From NCBI RefSeq assembly GCF_021044565.1, contig NZ_CP087997.1:1364001-1428000 (forward strand): DNA of 64,000 bases, given 5' to 3'. The notes below the pieces were generated by a model that saw only the letters and a list, made by a program, of their open reading frames with translations, did not search any database and was not told the origin of the DNA. Positions 8,644 to 16,843 of the stretch are shown here, one piece after another (positions within the stretch are counted from its first letter, which is position 1; every line of letters starts with the position of its first letter). The position numbers were made by a program, and so were the translations under genes. The DNA is from Subtercola endophyticus (GTDB taxonomy: Bacteria > Actinomycetota > Actinomycetes > Actinomycetales > Microbacteriaceae).

Positions 8644-9441
8644 CTACTGCGATCGATGTGCTACAAGGTCTAGCGCAATGTCGATGCGATCGGTGACAAT
8701 GCCGTCGACGCCGAGATCGAGCAGTCGAGTCATCTCTTCGGGCGCGTTGATGGTCCAGATGTGCACCTCGACACCGGCCGCGTGGATGCTGCGCAGCACT
8801 CGTGGCGTAACGATCGTCATTCCGGCTGCTCGCACCGGCACCTGCACGGCATCGATGCTCCGAAGCGCGAGGCGCACCACCGGAGTGAGCCCGATCTTCG
8901 CGGCGAGCAACGCGACCAGGAACGATCCGGCGGAGGCCGACGTTGCGACACCGGGCAGGAGCTTGAGCGCACTGCGGCGTCGCTTGCCAGAGAACGAGGT
9001 GACCAGAACCCGGTCTGTCGCGCTAGCGGCGCTAATGGCCGCAGCCGCCGGCGCAGCGGCCGCAGAGGACTTGATATCGATGTTGATTCGGGTGTCGGGC
9101 AGGGCCGCGAGAACGTCGACGAGGGTGGCGAAACCCGATCCGTCGCCGAGATCAAGACCGGCGAGACCGGCCGCGCTCAGCCCGGCAATGGTGTCGTCGC
9201 GACCCAGCAGGCGAGAGAGGTTCTCGTCGTGGGCGACGATCGCCTCGCCGTCGAGGGAGGCGTGAACATCTAACTCGACGTACGTGGCTCCGGCTTCTAC
9301 GGCTGCACGGAAGGCGGCGATCGTGTTCTCCGCCTGGTCGGTCGCCAGCCCACGGTGTGCAAGCAGACGGGGGAGCGGGGGAGCGAAGTACGCGCTACGC
9401 TCGCGCCCGACAGCCTGCCCGCCCCCGCTGATTGCGCTCAC
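8644..9441 (-). CDS. glycerophosphodiester phosphodiesterase
   Basis: This 265-residue GDPD-fold protein shows AHRG (about 28-31, first catalytic His and Arg), ENTIAAF, ELDVHASLDG (metal-ligand Glu and Asp) and VAHDE (second catalytic His). These enzymes hydrolyse glycerophosphodiesters to glycerol-3-phosphate. No signal peptide is seen, so a cytosolic UgpQ-like role is likely. Its start overlaps the stop of the SPFH gene upstream (ATGA), placing it as the third gene of an nfeD - SPFH - gdpD operon. Confidence 0.9.
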   Translation of the reverse strand: MSAISGGGQAVGRERSAYFAPPLPRLLAHRGLATDQAENTIAAFRAAVEAGATYVELDVHASLDGEAIVAHDENLSRLLGRDDTIAGLSAAGLAGLDLGDGSGFATLVDVLAALPDTRINIDIKSSAAAAPAAAAISAASATDRVLVTSFSGKRRRSALKLLPGVATSASAGSFLVALLAAKIGLTPVVRLALRSIDAVQVPVRAAGMTIVTPRVLRSIHAAGVEVHIWTINAPEEMTRLLDLGVDGIVTDRIDIALDLVAHRSQ

Positions 9442-10523
9442 TCGACCGGAGTCTCTCCGACCAGCGGAATCTCAGACAGAGGCGTGTCGAGAATCGACGG
9501 GGGAACCGGCTTCGTCGCAGCAGCCTTCGCAGCGGCAGACTCGGTCTCGGCGGTTTGTTTCGCCGCCGCAGCTGCTGCCAGCGCCTCCGCAGCTGCCTGC
9601 GGATCGAACGAACCGTAGCCCGGCAAGTCGGGCGACTTGGCGCCGAACCCCTTCGCGATGCCCTGCAGGGCGTTCGTGAACTCGCTCGGAATGAACCACA
9701 GCTTGTTCGCGGTACCTTCTGCAAGCTTCGGCAGGGTCTGCAGGTACTGATAGGCCAGCAGCTTCGGATCGGGGTCGCCGCGATGGATCGCGTCGAACAC
9801 GGTCGAGATGGCCTCGGCCTCACCTTGCGCACGCAGCACGGCGGCCTTGGCGTCACCTTCTGCCGAGAGGATCTCGGCCTGCCGACGACCTTCCGCCTGC
9901 AGAATGGCCGACTGCTTCGTGCCTTCGGCGGTGAGGATGACCGCACGGCGCTCCCGCTCGGCGCGCATCTGCTTCTCCATCGAGTCTTGAATCGACACGG
10001 GCGGGTCGATGGCCTTCAGCTCGACACGGCCGACGCGGATGCCCCACTTTCCGGTCGCTTCGTCGAGCACTGCGCGCAGCTGGGCGTTGATCTCGTCGCG
10101 CGACGTGAGTGCTTGCTCGAGGTTCAGCCCGCCCACCACGTTGCGCAGGGTGGTCGTTGCGAGCTGTTCGACAGCACCCAGATAGTTCGCGATCTCATAG
10201 GTCGCCGCCCGGGCATCCGTCACCTGAAAGAACACCACGGTGTCGATCGACACCACCAGGTTGTCTTCAGTGATCACCGGCTGTGGCGGGAACGAGACGA
10301 CCTGCTCGCGCAGGTCGATCAGCGGGCGCAGCCGATCGATGAACGGCACGAGCAGATTCAGACCCGGCATGAGGGTCTTGTGGTACTTTCCCAGCCGTTC
10401 GACCACGCCGGCCTGCGCCTGCGGAATGATGCGAATCGCCTTCGCCAGCGTGACGATGACGAAGATGACGATAATGAGCACCACGATGAGTGCCACGATT
10501 TGCCCGACCACGGTTGCGGTCAT
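9438..10523 (-). CDS. SPFH/Band 7 (stomatin-like) membrane protein
   Basis: This 361-residue protein has one N-terminal membrane helix (about 8-30) followed by the Band 7 domain (about 30-230). Conserved stretches include VVERLGKYHKTLMPGLNL and VGRVELKAIDPP. A coiled coil follows that repeats the pattern ILxAEGxxxA, then an Ala/Pro-rich tail. Such proteins form oligomeric scaffolds in membrane microdomains. The gene overlaps nfeD upstream and gdpD downstream by 4 nt each, the usual NfeD-stomatin pairing. Confidence 0.92.
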   Translation of the reverse strand: MTATVVGQIVALIVVLIIVIFVIVTLAKAIRIIPQAQAGVVERLGKYHKTLMPGLNLLVPFIDRLRPLIDLREQVVSFPPQPVITEDNLVVSIDTVVFFQVTDARAATYEIANYLGAVEQLATTTLRNVVGGLNLEQALTSRDEINAQLRAVLDEATGKWGIRVGRVELKAIDPPVSIQDSMEKQMRAERERRAVILTAEGTKQSAILQAEGRRQAEILSAEGDAKAAVLRAQGEAEAISTVFDAIHRGDPDPKLLAYQYLQTLPKLAEGTANKLWFIPSEFTNALQGIAKGFGAKSPDLPGYGSFDPQAAAEALAAAAAAKQTAETESAAAKAAATKPVPPSILDTPLSEIPLVGETPVE

Positions 10524-11014
10524 AGTTCAGGCCCTTCTGCTTCTTGTGGAAGCGCCGGTTCGGGCTCGACCAGGGCGGTCGCGCCGTCGATTGCTTTGAC
10601 GAAGACGGTCTCACCGGGGTTCAGCAGCTGATCGGTGGCCGAGGGAAAGACCCGTGCCGTCCAGGTGTCGCCGTTGCTCAGGCGCACCGTGCCACTGGTT
10701 GTAGTCACAGAGGCGAGCACACGACCCTCGAGACCAAGAAGGGCCTCGACGTTGCTCTTGGCCGGATCGCCGCCACGGCGCAGGCGTCGCAAGAGAGGAG
10801 GCCGAAGCGTGAAGATGAGCAGCAGCGCGATGACACCGGCGATGGGAATCTGCAGCAAGAAGGGCGCGCCGACGAAATGTGCGATCAGACCGCCGACGCT
10901 GCCGACGGCGAGCATCAAGAAGATGAGGTCGAGCGTGAGAGTCTCGACAACGAGAAAAACCAGAATCAGCGCGAGCCAGATGACCCATGCATAGGAAGCC
11001 AGAAAGTCAGCCAT
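10520..11014 (-). CDS. NfeD-family membrane protein
   Basis: Read from the ATG at 11014, this is a 164-residue short NfeD: two or three membrane helices (about 8-75) and a C-terminal OB-fold domain with the conserved LEGRVLASVTTTSGTVRL start. The frame is open further upstream, but the extra codons look unlike the family. A purine-rich site (AAGGAG) lies before this ATG. NfeD proteins accompany stomatin-like partners in membrane quality control. The protease domain of long NfeD is absent, as expected for this short class. Confidence 0.88.
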   Translation of the reverse strand: MADFLASYAWVIWLALILVFLVVETLTLDLIFLMLAVGSVGGLIAHFVGAPFLLQIPIAGVIALLLIFTLRPPLLRRLRRGGDPAKSNVEALLGLEGRVLASVTTTSGTVRLSNGDTWTARVFPSATDQLLNPGETVFVKAIDGATALVEPEPALPQEAEGPEL

Positions 11015-11233
11015 TCGGTGCTCCTTCGCCAGTGGTTCTTCAAACGAAACTATCAGTTTGCTGCGCCGCTGAAGCAAAGTCACAGCGTGTCGGTAGCAAT
11101 CTTCTGAGCATATCTCATTCTGATTCGCCGTGATTCGACACCGTGGGGGAGTGACCCCGCCATCGAGCGAAGCCGGTAGTCTCGATGCGGTACCTCTGCG
11201 CCTCGGCGCACCACAGATCTGAAGGAGCACGAC

Positions 11234-11998
11234 GTGTCTAACCCTCTCGCCCCCGGTTCGCTTGCCGGAAAGCGGGTGCTCGTCACCGGCTCCTCGCGCG
11301 GTGTCGGTGCAGACACCGTCTCGTACTTCGCCGAGGCCGGCGCGAGCGTCGTCATCAACTTCCGCAACAAAGAGGCCCGCGCCATAAAGCTCGCCGACAA
11401 GCTCCGCGACGCCGGAGCAACCGCAATCACCGTGGGTGCCGACCTGACCGACGCGGGCTCGGTCGCGAAGCTGTTCGAGACGATTCGCGAGCAGCTGGGC
11501 GGCCTCGACATCTTGGTGCTCAATGCATCGGGCGGCATGGAGAGCGGCATGGCCGCCGACTATGCCCTCACACTGAACCGCGACGCGCAAGTCGACCTGC
11601 TCACCGCCGCGCTGCCGCTGCTGCAGCCCGGTTCGCGCGTCGTCTTCGTCACGAGTCACCAGGCCCACTTCATCCGCACCACGGAGACGATGCCCGAATA
11701 CGAGCCCGTCGCCCTCAGCAAGCGCGCCGGCGAAGACGCGCTGCGCGCCATGGTTCCGCAGCTCGACGAGGCAGGGGTTTCGTTCGTCGTCGTCTCCGGT
11801 GACATGATCGAGGGCACGATCACCGCGACGTTGCTCGAACGGGCGAACCCCGGTGCGATCAGCGCGCGTAAGGAGTCGGCCGGCCGACTCTACAACGTGG
11901 CCGAGTTCGCCGCAGAAGTCGCCGCCGCAGCGGTCGATGCGATTCCCGATGACCACACGAGGTATGTCGGCGACATCAGCGACTTCGCCAAGGCGTAG
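11234..11998 (+). CDS. short-chain dehydrogenase/reductase, atypical active site
   Basis: This 254-residue Rossmann-fold SDR has the nucleotide motif TGSSRGVG at 18-25 and a catalytic-type Ser in FVTSHQAHF. The usual YxxxK is not intact: the Lys of LSKRAGE is preceded by Val at the Tyr position, with a Tyr three residues further upstream (YEPVALSK). Either the register differs in this subfamily or the Tyr role has moved. AAGGAG lies 8-13 nt before the GTG start. The substrate is unknown. A Nudix gene follows after 5 nt. Confidence 0.85.
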   Translation: MSNPLAPGSLAGKRVLVTGSSRGVGADTVSYFAEAGASVVINFRNKEARAIKLADKLRDAGATAITVGADLTDAGSVAKLFETIREQLGGLDILVLNASGGMESGMAADYALTLNRDAQVDLLTAALPLLQPGSRVVFVTSHQAHFIRTTETMPEYEPVALSKRAGEDALRAMVPQLDEAGVSFVVVSGDMIEGTITATLLERANPGAISARKESAGRLYNVAEFAAEVAAAAVDAIPDDHTRYVGDISDFAKA

Positions 11999-12003
11999 AG
12001 TCC

Positions 12004-12495
12004 GTGCCTGAGACCCAGCCGCCCGCGCCCGAGGGAAGCGGGTACGACTTCATCAAATCGCGCGTGCTTCTGTTCGACGAGAACGACCGGGTGCTGCTGT
12101 TCTTCACGAAGGCGCAGGTCGAGACGAACCCGACACGCTGGGTGACGCCAGGCGGCCACGTCGAGCTGGGCGAGAGTCACGTCGAAGGTGCCGCGCGTGA
12201 ACTTTTCGAAGAGACGGGGCTCACGGTGGCTCCGGATGCGCTCGGCGCTGCGGTGTGGTCACGTGAATTCAGCGACGAGCGCGAGCCCGGCCTGTTCAAG
12301 ACGAACTACGAAGAGTGGTTCGTGTACCGCACGGTGCAGTTCGATCCATCGAGCGCCGGGTGGACGGAGTCGGAGCTCGTCGACATGGTGGCGCACAAGT
12401 GGTGGAGCGTGGACGAGCTCGAACACACCGAAGAAGTGATCGAGCCCGTCGAGTTGGCCACGGTCATCCGGAGCCAGCTCGGCACGAAACCCTAA
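12004..12495 (+). CDS. Nudix hydrolase
   Basis: This 163-residue protein has a complete Nudix box at about 51-73: Gly51, Glu57, then REL at 65-67 and EE at 69-70 followed by TG, giving the metal-binding loop-helix-loop. Nudix enzymes hydrolyse nucleoside diphosphates linked to another group; the substrate cannot be deduced. A GTG start follows the SDR stop by 5 nt, suggesting one transcript. The stop overlaps that of the convergent HdeD-like gene by 4 nt (CTAA). Confidence 0.9.
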   Translation: MPETQPPAPEGSGYDFIKSRVLLFDENDRVLLFFTKAQVETNPTRWVTPGGHVELGESHVEGAARELFEETGLTVAPDALGAAVWSREFSDEREPGLFKTNYEEWFVYRTVQFDPSSAGWTESELVDMVAHKWWSVDELEHTEEVIEPVELATVIRSQLGTKP

Positions 12496-13082
12496 GCGGC
12501 GACCTTCGCCTTCGGGGGAGTGCGCAGGGTGATCGCCGTGATGGCCTGAACGACACCGAGCACGATGAGTGCCCAGGCGGCGAACACGGTCAGAATGGCG
12601 AGAGTCCAGAGCGGCACGAAGATGCAGATGATGCCGGCGATGATAGCCAGAATGCCGAAGACGATGGGGAACCACTTGGTCTTGGCGCTCGACACCTGGG
12701 TCAGGGCGATGATGCCCTCGGTGATCCACGAGATGCCGATGAGCAGGGCGAGCAGCACGAGCGTCGCGCCGGGGTTCTTCAGAGCGAAGACGCCCGCGAT
12801 GAGCAGCAGCACACCCAACACGATGCTGAGCACACGCCAGCCCGTCGAAAGGTCGCGGTCGATGATGCCCACGACCACTCGCACCAGGCCGATGATGAAG
12901 AAGTAGAGGCCGAAGAAGAAGGCCACGACTTCAAGGGTCGAGCCGGGCCAGACCAGAATGACGATGCCGATGACGACCGACAGAACGGCGCCGATCCACA
13001 GGGCGATCTTGAACCATTTCACGGTTGATGCAGTGACGTCTACGACGTCGAACGTGTAGGTCGGTGTTGTGTTGCTAGACAC
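12492..13082 (-). CDS. HdeD/DUF308-family membrane protein
   Basis: This 196-residue protein has six hydrophobic helices arranged as three DUF308 hairpins and a basic tail (KAKVAA). HdeD in enterobacteria is linked to acid resistance; in actinobacteria the role is not established. The start is a GTG at 13082 with GAGGGG before it. A perfect inverted repeat lies 13 nt upstream of the start. The 3' end overlaps the Nudix gene. Confidence 0.82.
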   Translation of the reverse strand: MSSNTTPTYTFDVVDVTASTVKWFKIALWIGAVLSVVIGIVILVWPGSTLEVVAFFFGLYFFIIGLVRVVVGIIDRDLSTGWRVLSIVLGVLLLIAGVFALKNPGATLVLLALLIGISWITEGIIALTQVSSAKTKWFPIVFGILAIIAGIICIFVPLWTLAILTVFAAWALIVLGVVQAITAITLRTPPKAKVAA

Positions 13083-13094
13083 GGGGTCCCCTCA

Positions 13095-13117
13095 ATGTTG
13101 GTGTATTCGACCAACAT
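13095..13117 (-). promoter_or_regulatory. inverted repeat upstream of the HdeD-like gene
   Basis: ATGTTGGT at 13095-13102 is the exact reverse complement of 13110-13117, with a 7-nt spacer. It lies 13-35 nt before the GTG start, so it could be an operator or a leader hairpin. Its half-site resembles those of the MarR-type operator at 19643 but the spacing differs. Confidence 0.45.
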
Positions 13118-13161
13118 AGCGCGGCCTCTGTGCGCTGCGCAGCAGGCAGGCCGGATGCCCG

Positions 13162-14346
13162 TCAGAGCTCCTGGCGCGAGATGAAGTCGTCCATGCCCGG
13201 CACCGTGAACGCGACCACGCCGCGTTGAGGAGTGAAGATGAGCCCGCTGCGGATGAGGTCTCGGCGATTCACGGAGATATCAGTGGTGGAACGCTTGCCC
13301 AGCCGCACCACGAGGTCGGACATCGCCGACGGATCGCCGGCGTCGAGGGCCATGGCCGCCATGAACGCTTGCTGGGTGGGGGAGGAGCGCTCCCAGCGGG
13401 ACTGGTAGAGACCCCGATCGATCTCTGCGCGGGCGGCCTCCACACCGATTTCCACATCGTCGAGAGTGATGAGGTTGGTCGCACGGGCGGCCCAGATGTA
13501 GCTGCCGTAGGCCTGGATGAAGTAGGGATACCCACCCGTGGCGTCGACGGCTTCGCCGAGCGCATCCTCGCTCCATTCTGCGCCGCCCGACTGCACGGGC
13601 ACCGCCAAGGCATCGGTCGTCGCAGCCACGTCGAGCAAGCCGATGCGGCGGTAGTCGTAGAGTCGCTCGGCGTAGCTGGTGGCATCCGCGAGCACGGCGG
13701 GAAGCGACGGCAGTCCTGCGCCGACGAACACGACCGGAACCGGCGAGATCTCCTGGCCGAGCTTGTGCAGGGCCCTGTTCAGAGAGGCGAGATCGTTCGC
13801 CGAGGCTTCTTGCAATTCATCCACCGCCAGCAGCAGAACGGTGTTCACTTCGCGCGCCGCGAGCCCGATCTGTTCGAGCAGTTCGCGCAGATCGACGGCC
13901 AGATCGCCGCTGTCGGCCACTCCGAGAGACGGCTCGATGGTCACTCCGAACGCGTATGAGCCGGTGGGGTCGACACGCAATTGAAAGGAGCGAAAAGCAC
14001 GGGCCGCAGCATGCCACGTGCGTCTCGCCTTGTCAGATGCGGACATCACGCGGCGCAGGGCGAGGTGGAGTTCTTTGGTGAGCGATTGAGCCAGGGGAGT
14101 GTCGCCGGATGCCTCGACCTTGATGAACATGAGCTTCAGGTCAGCGGCCTCCTTGCCGAACTGGTTGAGGAGCACCGTCTTTCCGACACCGCGGAGACCC
14201 GTGAGAATCCAGGGGCGGTCACCCTCGCCCGTTTCGCGGGCCTGGTAGAGCAGGCGGCGATACTCGGCAACGAGATCGGCGCGACCGGCGAGCTCGGGTG
14301 GGATGCGGCCGGCGCCGGGCTTGAAGGGGTTGAGCTGGTAGTCCAT
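13162..14346 (-). CDS. AAA-type P-loop ATPase (orphan, archaeal-ATPase-like)
   Basis: From the ATG at 14346 this is a 394-residue protein with Walker A GLRGVGKT at about 50-57, Walker B LLLAVDELQEA near 170-180 and a C-terminal winged-helix-like region containing VNRRDLIRSGLI. The layout fits the AAA_16/archaeal ATPase group, whose members often accompany mobile or defence loci; its partner is unknown. A perfect TATAAT (minus strand, 14369-14374) lies in an AT-rich stretch just upstream. It stands alone on its strand at the edge of the accessory region. Confidence 0.8.
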   Translation of the reverse strand: MDYQLNPFKPGAGRIPPELAGRADLVAEYRRLLYQARETGEGDRPWILTGLRGVGKTVLLNQFGKEAADLKLMFIKVEASGDTPLAQSLTKELHLALRRVMSASDKARRTWHAAARAFRSFQLRVDPTGSYAFGVTIEPSLGVADSGDLAVDLRELLEQIGLAAREVNTVLLLAVDELQEASANDLASLNRALHKLGQEISPVPVVFVGAGLPSLPAVLADATSYAERLYDYRRIGLLDVAATTDALAVPVQSGGAEWSEDALGEAVDATGGYPYFIQAYGSYIWAARATNLITLDDVEIGVEAARAEIDRGLYQSRWERSSPTQQAFMAAMALDAGDPSAMSDLVVRLGKRSTTDISVNRRDLIRSGLIFTPQRGVVAFTVPGMDDFISRQEL

Positions 14347-14472
14347 GACTATCACTCTATGCTTCTTTATTATACTATTCTATATAAGGGCACATAAACC
14401 GCTAGCAAAGAGAATTCGGAGTTACGCTGTCGCAAGTGCTTGCATTTTGCTAGCATGACTAGAGGAGGGGAC

Positions 14473-14721
14473 ATGGCGACATTGACAGTTCGAAATCTGG
14501 AGGCGACGATGATCGAAAAGCTGAAGGCGCGCGCGACTCAAAACGGGCGCTCAATGGAGGCCGAAGCGCGAGCGATTCTCGCAAAGGAATTCGCGCCTCC
14601 GCACGAGAGTGGCGCCGCCTTTGTCGAGCGCATCCGACAGCGTTTTACAGACGTCGATACGAGCGACCTCAATTTTGATCGAGATCCTGATCAGGGTCGG
14701 CCTGTTAGATATGAGCAATGA
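14473..14721 (+). CDS. FitA/VapB-type ribbon-helix-helix antitoxin
   Basis: This 82-residue protein begins MATLTVRNLE, the ribbon strand of Arc/MetJ-type antitoxins, followed by two helices including GRSMEAEARAIL. The C-terminal half is acidic, suited to wrapping the toxin. The ATG at 14473 is chosen because AGGAGG lies 5-10 nt before it; an in-frame start further upstream has no such site. It overlaps the PIN-domain gene by ATGA. The pair probably represses its own promoter. Confidence 0.9.
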   Translation: MATLTVRNLEATMIEKLKARATQNGRSMEAEARAILAKEFAPPHESGAAFVERIRQRFTDVDTSDLNFDRDPDQGRPVRYEQ

Positions 14722-15140
14722 TCGTTTTAGACACCAGCGTGCTCTCCGAGCTGACGAAACCGCAGCCGGCCGAACCAGTCGTTGCCTGGTTCAAGGCGCT
14801 AGCTGACGTAGACGTTCGGACTACTTCGATCTCTGCAGCTGAGCTCCTCAATGGTGTTGCACATCTTCCCGCAGGTCGTCGTGCTGGTCAGATTTCACAG
14901 AAGATCGCGCAGATGCTCGACATCGACTTCGCCGGAAAAATTCTTGCATTCGACTACGACGCAGCCGTGCATTATGCCGACATCGCGTCCCAGAGGTTCG
15001 GGGCAGGTCGTCCGATCAGTGTGAGTGACGCAATGATCGCGGCGACCGCACGGGCCGCCGGGGCACACCAACTCATAACTCGTAATGCGAAAGGCTTTTT
15101 CGAAACCGGATTAGTTGTGATCAACCCTTGGGATGCGTGA
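14718..15140 (+). CDS. FitB/VapC-type PIN-domain toxin (RNase)
   Basis: This 140-residue PIN protein has the acidic site complete: Asp5 in MIVLDTSV, Glu42 in AELLNG, Asp104 in SVSDAMIAA and the polar Asn123 in ITRNAKGF. VapC/FitB toxins cut RNA (often tRNA or rRNA) in a Mg-dependent way when the antitoxin is degraded. It is coupled to the antitoxin by a 4-nt overlap. It stands just before the recombinase cassette, where it could stabilise the region. Confidence 0.92.
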   Translation: MIVLDTSVLSELTKPQPAEPVVAWFKALADVDVRTTSISAAELLNGVAHLPAGRRAGQISQKIAQMLDIDFAGKILAFDYDAAVHYADIASQRFGAGRPISVSDAMIAATARAAGAHQLITRNAKGFFETGLVVINPWDA

Positions 15141-15163
15141 CTCGGGCTCTTCGAAAGACGCTG

Positions 15164-15397
15164 ATAATGCACATTATGTCAAGTAAAGTGCTACATCTTC
15201 GCATTGAATGCGAATTGGCCGGTACGCCTGGCCTCCGTTGTTCTAGGCCGATCGAGTGGCAGCAACGTTGGTCCGGACTGGCGGTAACGACTGTGGAAAT
15301 CATCCCTTGCACCACGACCTACAACGGCCTGATCAGGACTTTCTTTCGGGATGTTGACATTTCTCGCACTTAGTGCGAATCTTTCGCATAATATGCG
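15164..15397 (+). promoter_or_regulatory. cluster of four short palindromes before the recombinase gene
   Basis: Four perfect palindromes occur: ATAATGCACATTAT at 15164-15177, TTCGCATTGAATGCGAA at 15198-15214, TCGCACTTAGTGCGA at 15364-15378 and CGCATAATATGCG at 15385-15397. The last three share a CGCA...TGCG core, and the final two are centred 20 bp apart. The probable ATG of the recombinase (15393) lies inside the last one. They are candidate operators for the cassette's own HTH protein, or recombinase binding sites. Confidence 0.55.
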
Positions 15398-16517
15398 TAC
15401 GATTTCAGATTCTACCGCCGGGGCGGTTCCCACTCATCTGCGGGCCCGCGTCGCGGTGCTGAATGTGGAAGAAAGCATGTGGGTAGGCATGCTGGACGGC
15501 TGGGCTGCGCAGCAGCTCTCCCGGAATCTGTCGGCATCGACGGTCGAAAAGCGTCGATCGGTCGCGATCCGGTTTCGGTACTTCGCGGAGTGTTATCCCT
15601 GGTCCTGGTCGGCCAAGATCGTCGACGAATTCTTCCTTGAACTACGCGCCTTGAAGGGCGCGTCTCATTCAACTGTACTCGGCTATCAGAACGCGTTGCG
15701 GCTCTTCCTGGAGTATTTGACCGATCCAGCCTACGGGTGGGCCGAACAATGTTGGGAGCGGTTCGGCGACCACCCTGCACAGGTATTTCACGAGTGGAAC
15801 ACCGCTCGGCACTCTCAAGACGCTATGGCGAGCCCTGGGAAGCGCCCCTACACGCGCGATGAGATCCAGGACCTGTTCGATTGCGCCGACGATCGGGTAC
15901 TCCGGATCCGGCGCGCTGGCGCGAAGGGCTGGATCCCAGCATTCCGAATCGCCACGATCATGAAAGCGGCATACGCGTGGGGTCTTCGCCGGAACGAGGT
16001 CCGCCAGCTCGACCTGGTGGATCTCGCATCGAACCCAAAGGCTCGACAATTCGGTGACGTCGGGATCATCTACGTGCGATTCGGTAAGGCAATGAAGGGC
16101 GCTCCGCCGAAACGCCGCACCGTGCTGACCCTTCCGGAATTCGACTGGATCGTCGAGTGCATGCGCGAGTGGAAAGAAGAAGTCCGCCCACTACTCGCAC
16201 CACCAGGATCAACATCGCTCTGGCCCAGCGAGCGAAGCGGTATGCTCGCTGCCGACTCCGTAAGCCGCGCGTTCAATGAGGTCAAACGCGAAGCCGGCCT
16301 CGACGACGACCTCGATTTCCATTCACTCCGACGCTCGTACGTGACGCATCTGGTCGAGGACGGCTACGACGCGTTCTTCATCCAGCAGCAAGTCGGACAC
16401 GAGCACGCATCCACCACGTCTATCTACACGGGCCTCTCCCCCGACTACCGCGCCCGCGTTGTTGATGACGCGATCGCTCGGATGGCCGCACAGCTCGCGA
16501 CGAAGGAGAACAAGTAA
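15393..16517 (+). CDS. tyrosine recombinase/integrase, first gene of a three-gene cassette
   Basis: From the ATG at 15393 this is a 374-residue protein with an N-terminal SAM-like DNA-binding region (about 35-140) and a catalytic domain. The Arg (GLRRNEV, near 200), the Lys of the beta hairpin (GAPPKRR), HSLRR (near 310), GHEHAS and the nucleophile Tyr in SIYTG (near 345) are all present, so it should be active. The first codons lie in a palindrome, which suggests autoregulation; a longer start at 15351 is possible. It overlaps the next gene at one base (TAATG). Upstream sequence is AT-richer than the chromosome. Confidence 0.88.
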   Translation: MRTISDSTAGAVPTHLRARVAVLNVEESMWVGMLDGWAAQQLSRNLSASTVEKRRSVAIRFRYFAECYPWSWSAKIVDEFFLELRALKGASHSTVLGYQNALRLFLEYLTDPAYGWAEQCWERFGDHPAQVFHEWNTARHSQDAMASPGKRPYTRDEIQDLFDCADDRVLRIRRAGAKGWIPAFRIATIMKAAYAWGLRRNEVRQLDLVDLASNPKARQFGDVGIIYVRFGKAMKGAPPKRRTVLTLPEFDWIVECMREWKEEVRPLLAPPGSTSLWPSERSGMLAADSVSRAFNEVKREAGLDDDLDFHSLRRSYVTHLVEDGYDAFFIQQQVGHEHASTTSIYTGLSPDYRARVVDDAIARMAAQLATKENK

Positions 16518-16843
16518 TGCAACGTCGAATCCAACACACTTGGCGCCTGCGCGAACTGATGGCCGCCCGCGGGATGAACACGATCTCCGACCTTATCCCC
16601 CACCTCAGCGACCGAGGCATCCATCTCTCCGACTCGCAGATCTATCGGCTCGTCGGTGTCACACCCGAGCGCATGAATCTCGGCCTGCTCGGCGCAATCC
16701 TCGACACCCTCGACTGCACATTCGAAGAACTCTGCCCAATAACCGTTCAAGCAATACCGGACCGAGCCACCGGCACCACGGACACAACAATGACGAAAGA
16801 CGCTTTCCGTCCGGCCCGGGCACGAGTCCGCCGTCCCGAATGA
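16517..16843 (+). CDS. small helix-turn-helix protein of the recombinase cassette
   Basis: This 108-residue protein has an XRE/Cro-like helix-turn-helix in residues 8-75. Recognisable parts are RELMAARGM, SDSQIYRLVG (recognition helix) and the closing helix ILDTLDCTFEELCPI. The C-terminus is basic and disordered. Start and stop overlap the two recombinase genes (TAATG and ATGA), so the three are one translational unit. It may repress the cassette promoter or act as a recombination directionality factor; the sequence does not decide between these. Confidence 0.85.
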   Translation: MQRRIQHTWRLRELMAARGMNTISDLIPHLSDRGIHLSDSQIYRLVGVTPERMNLGLLGAILDTLDCTFEELCPITVQAIPDRATGTTDTTMTKDAFRPARARVRRPE

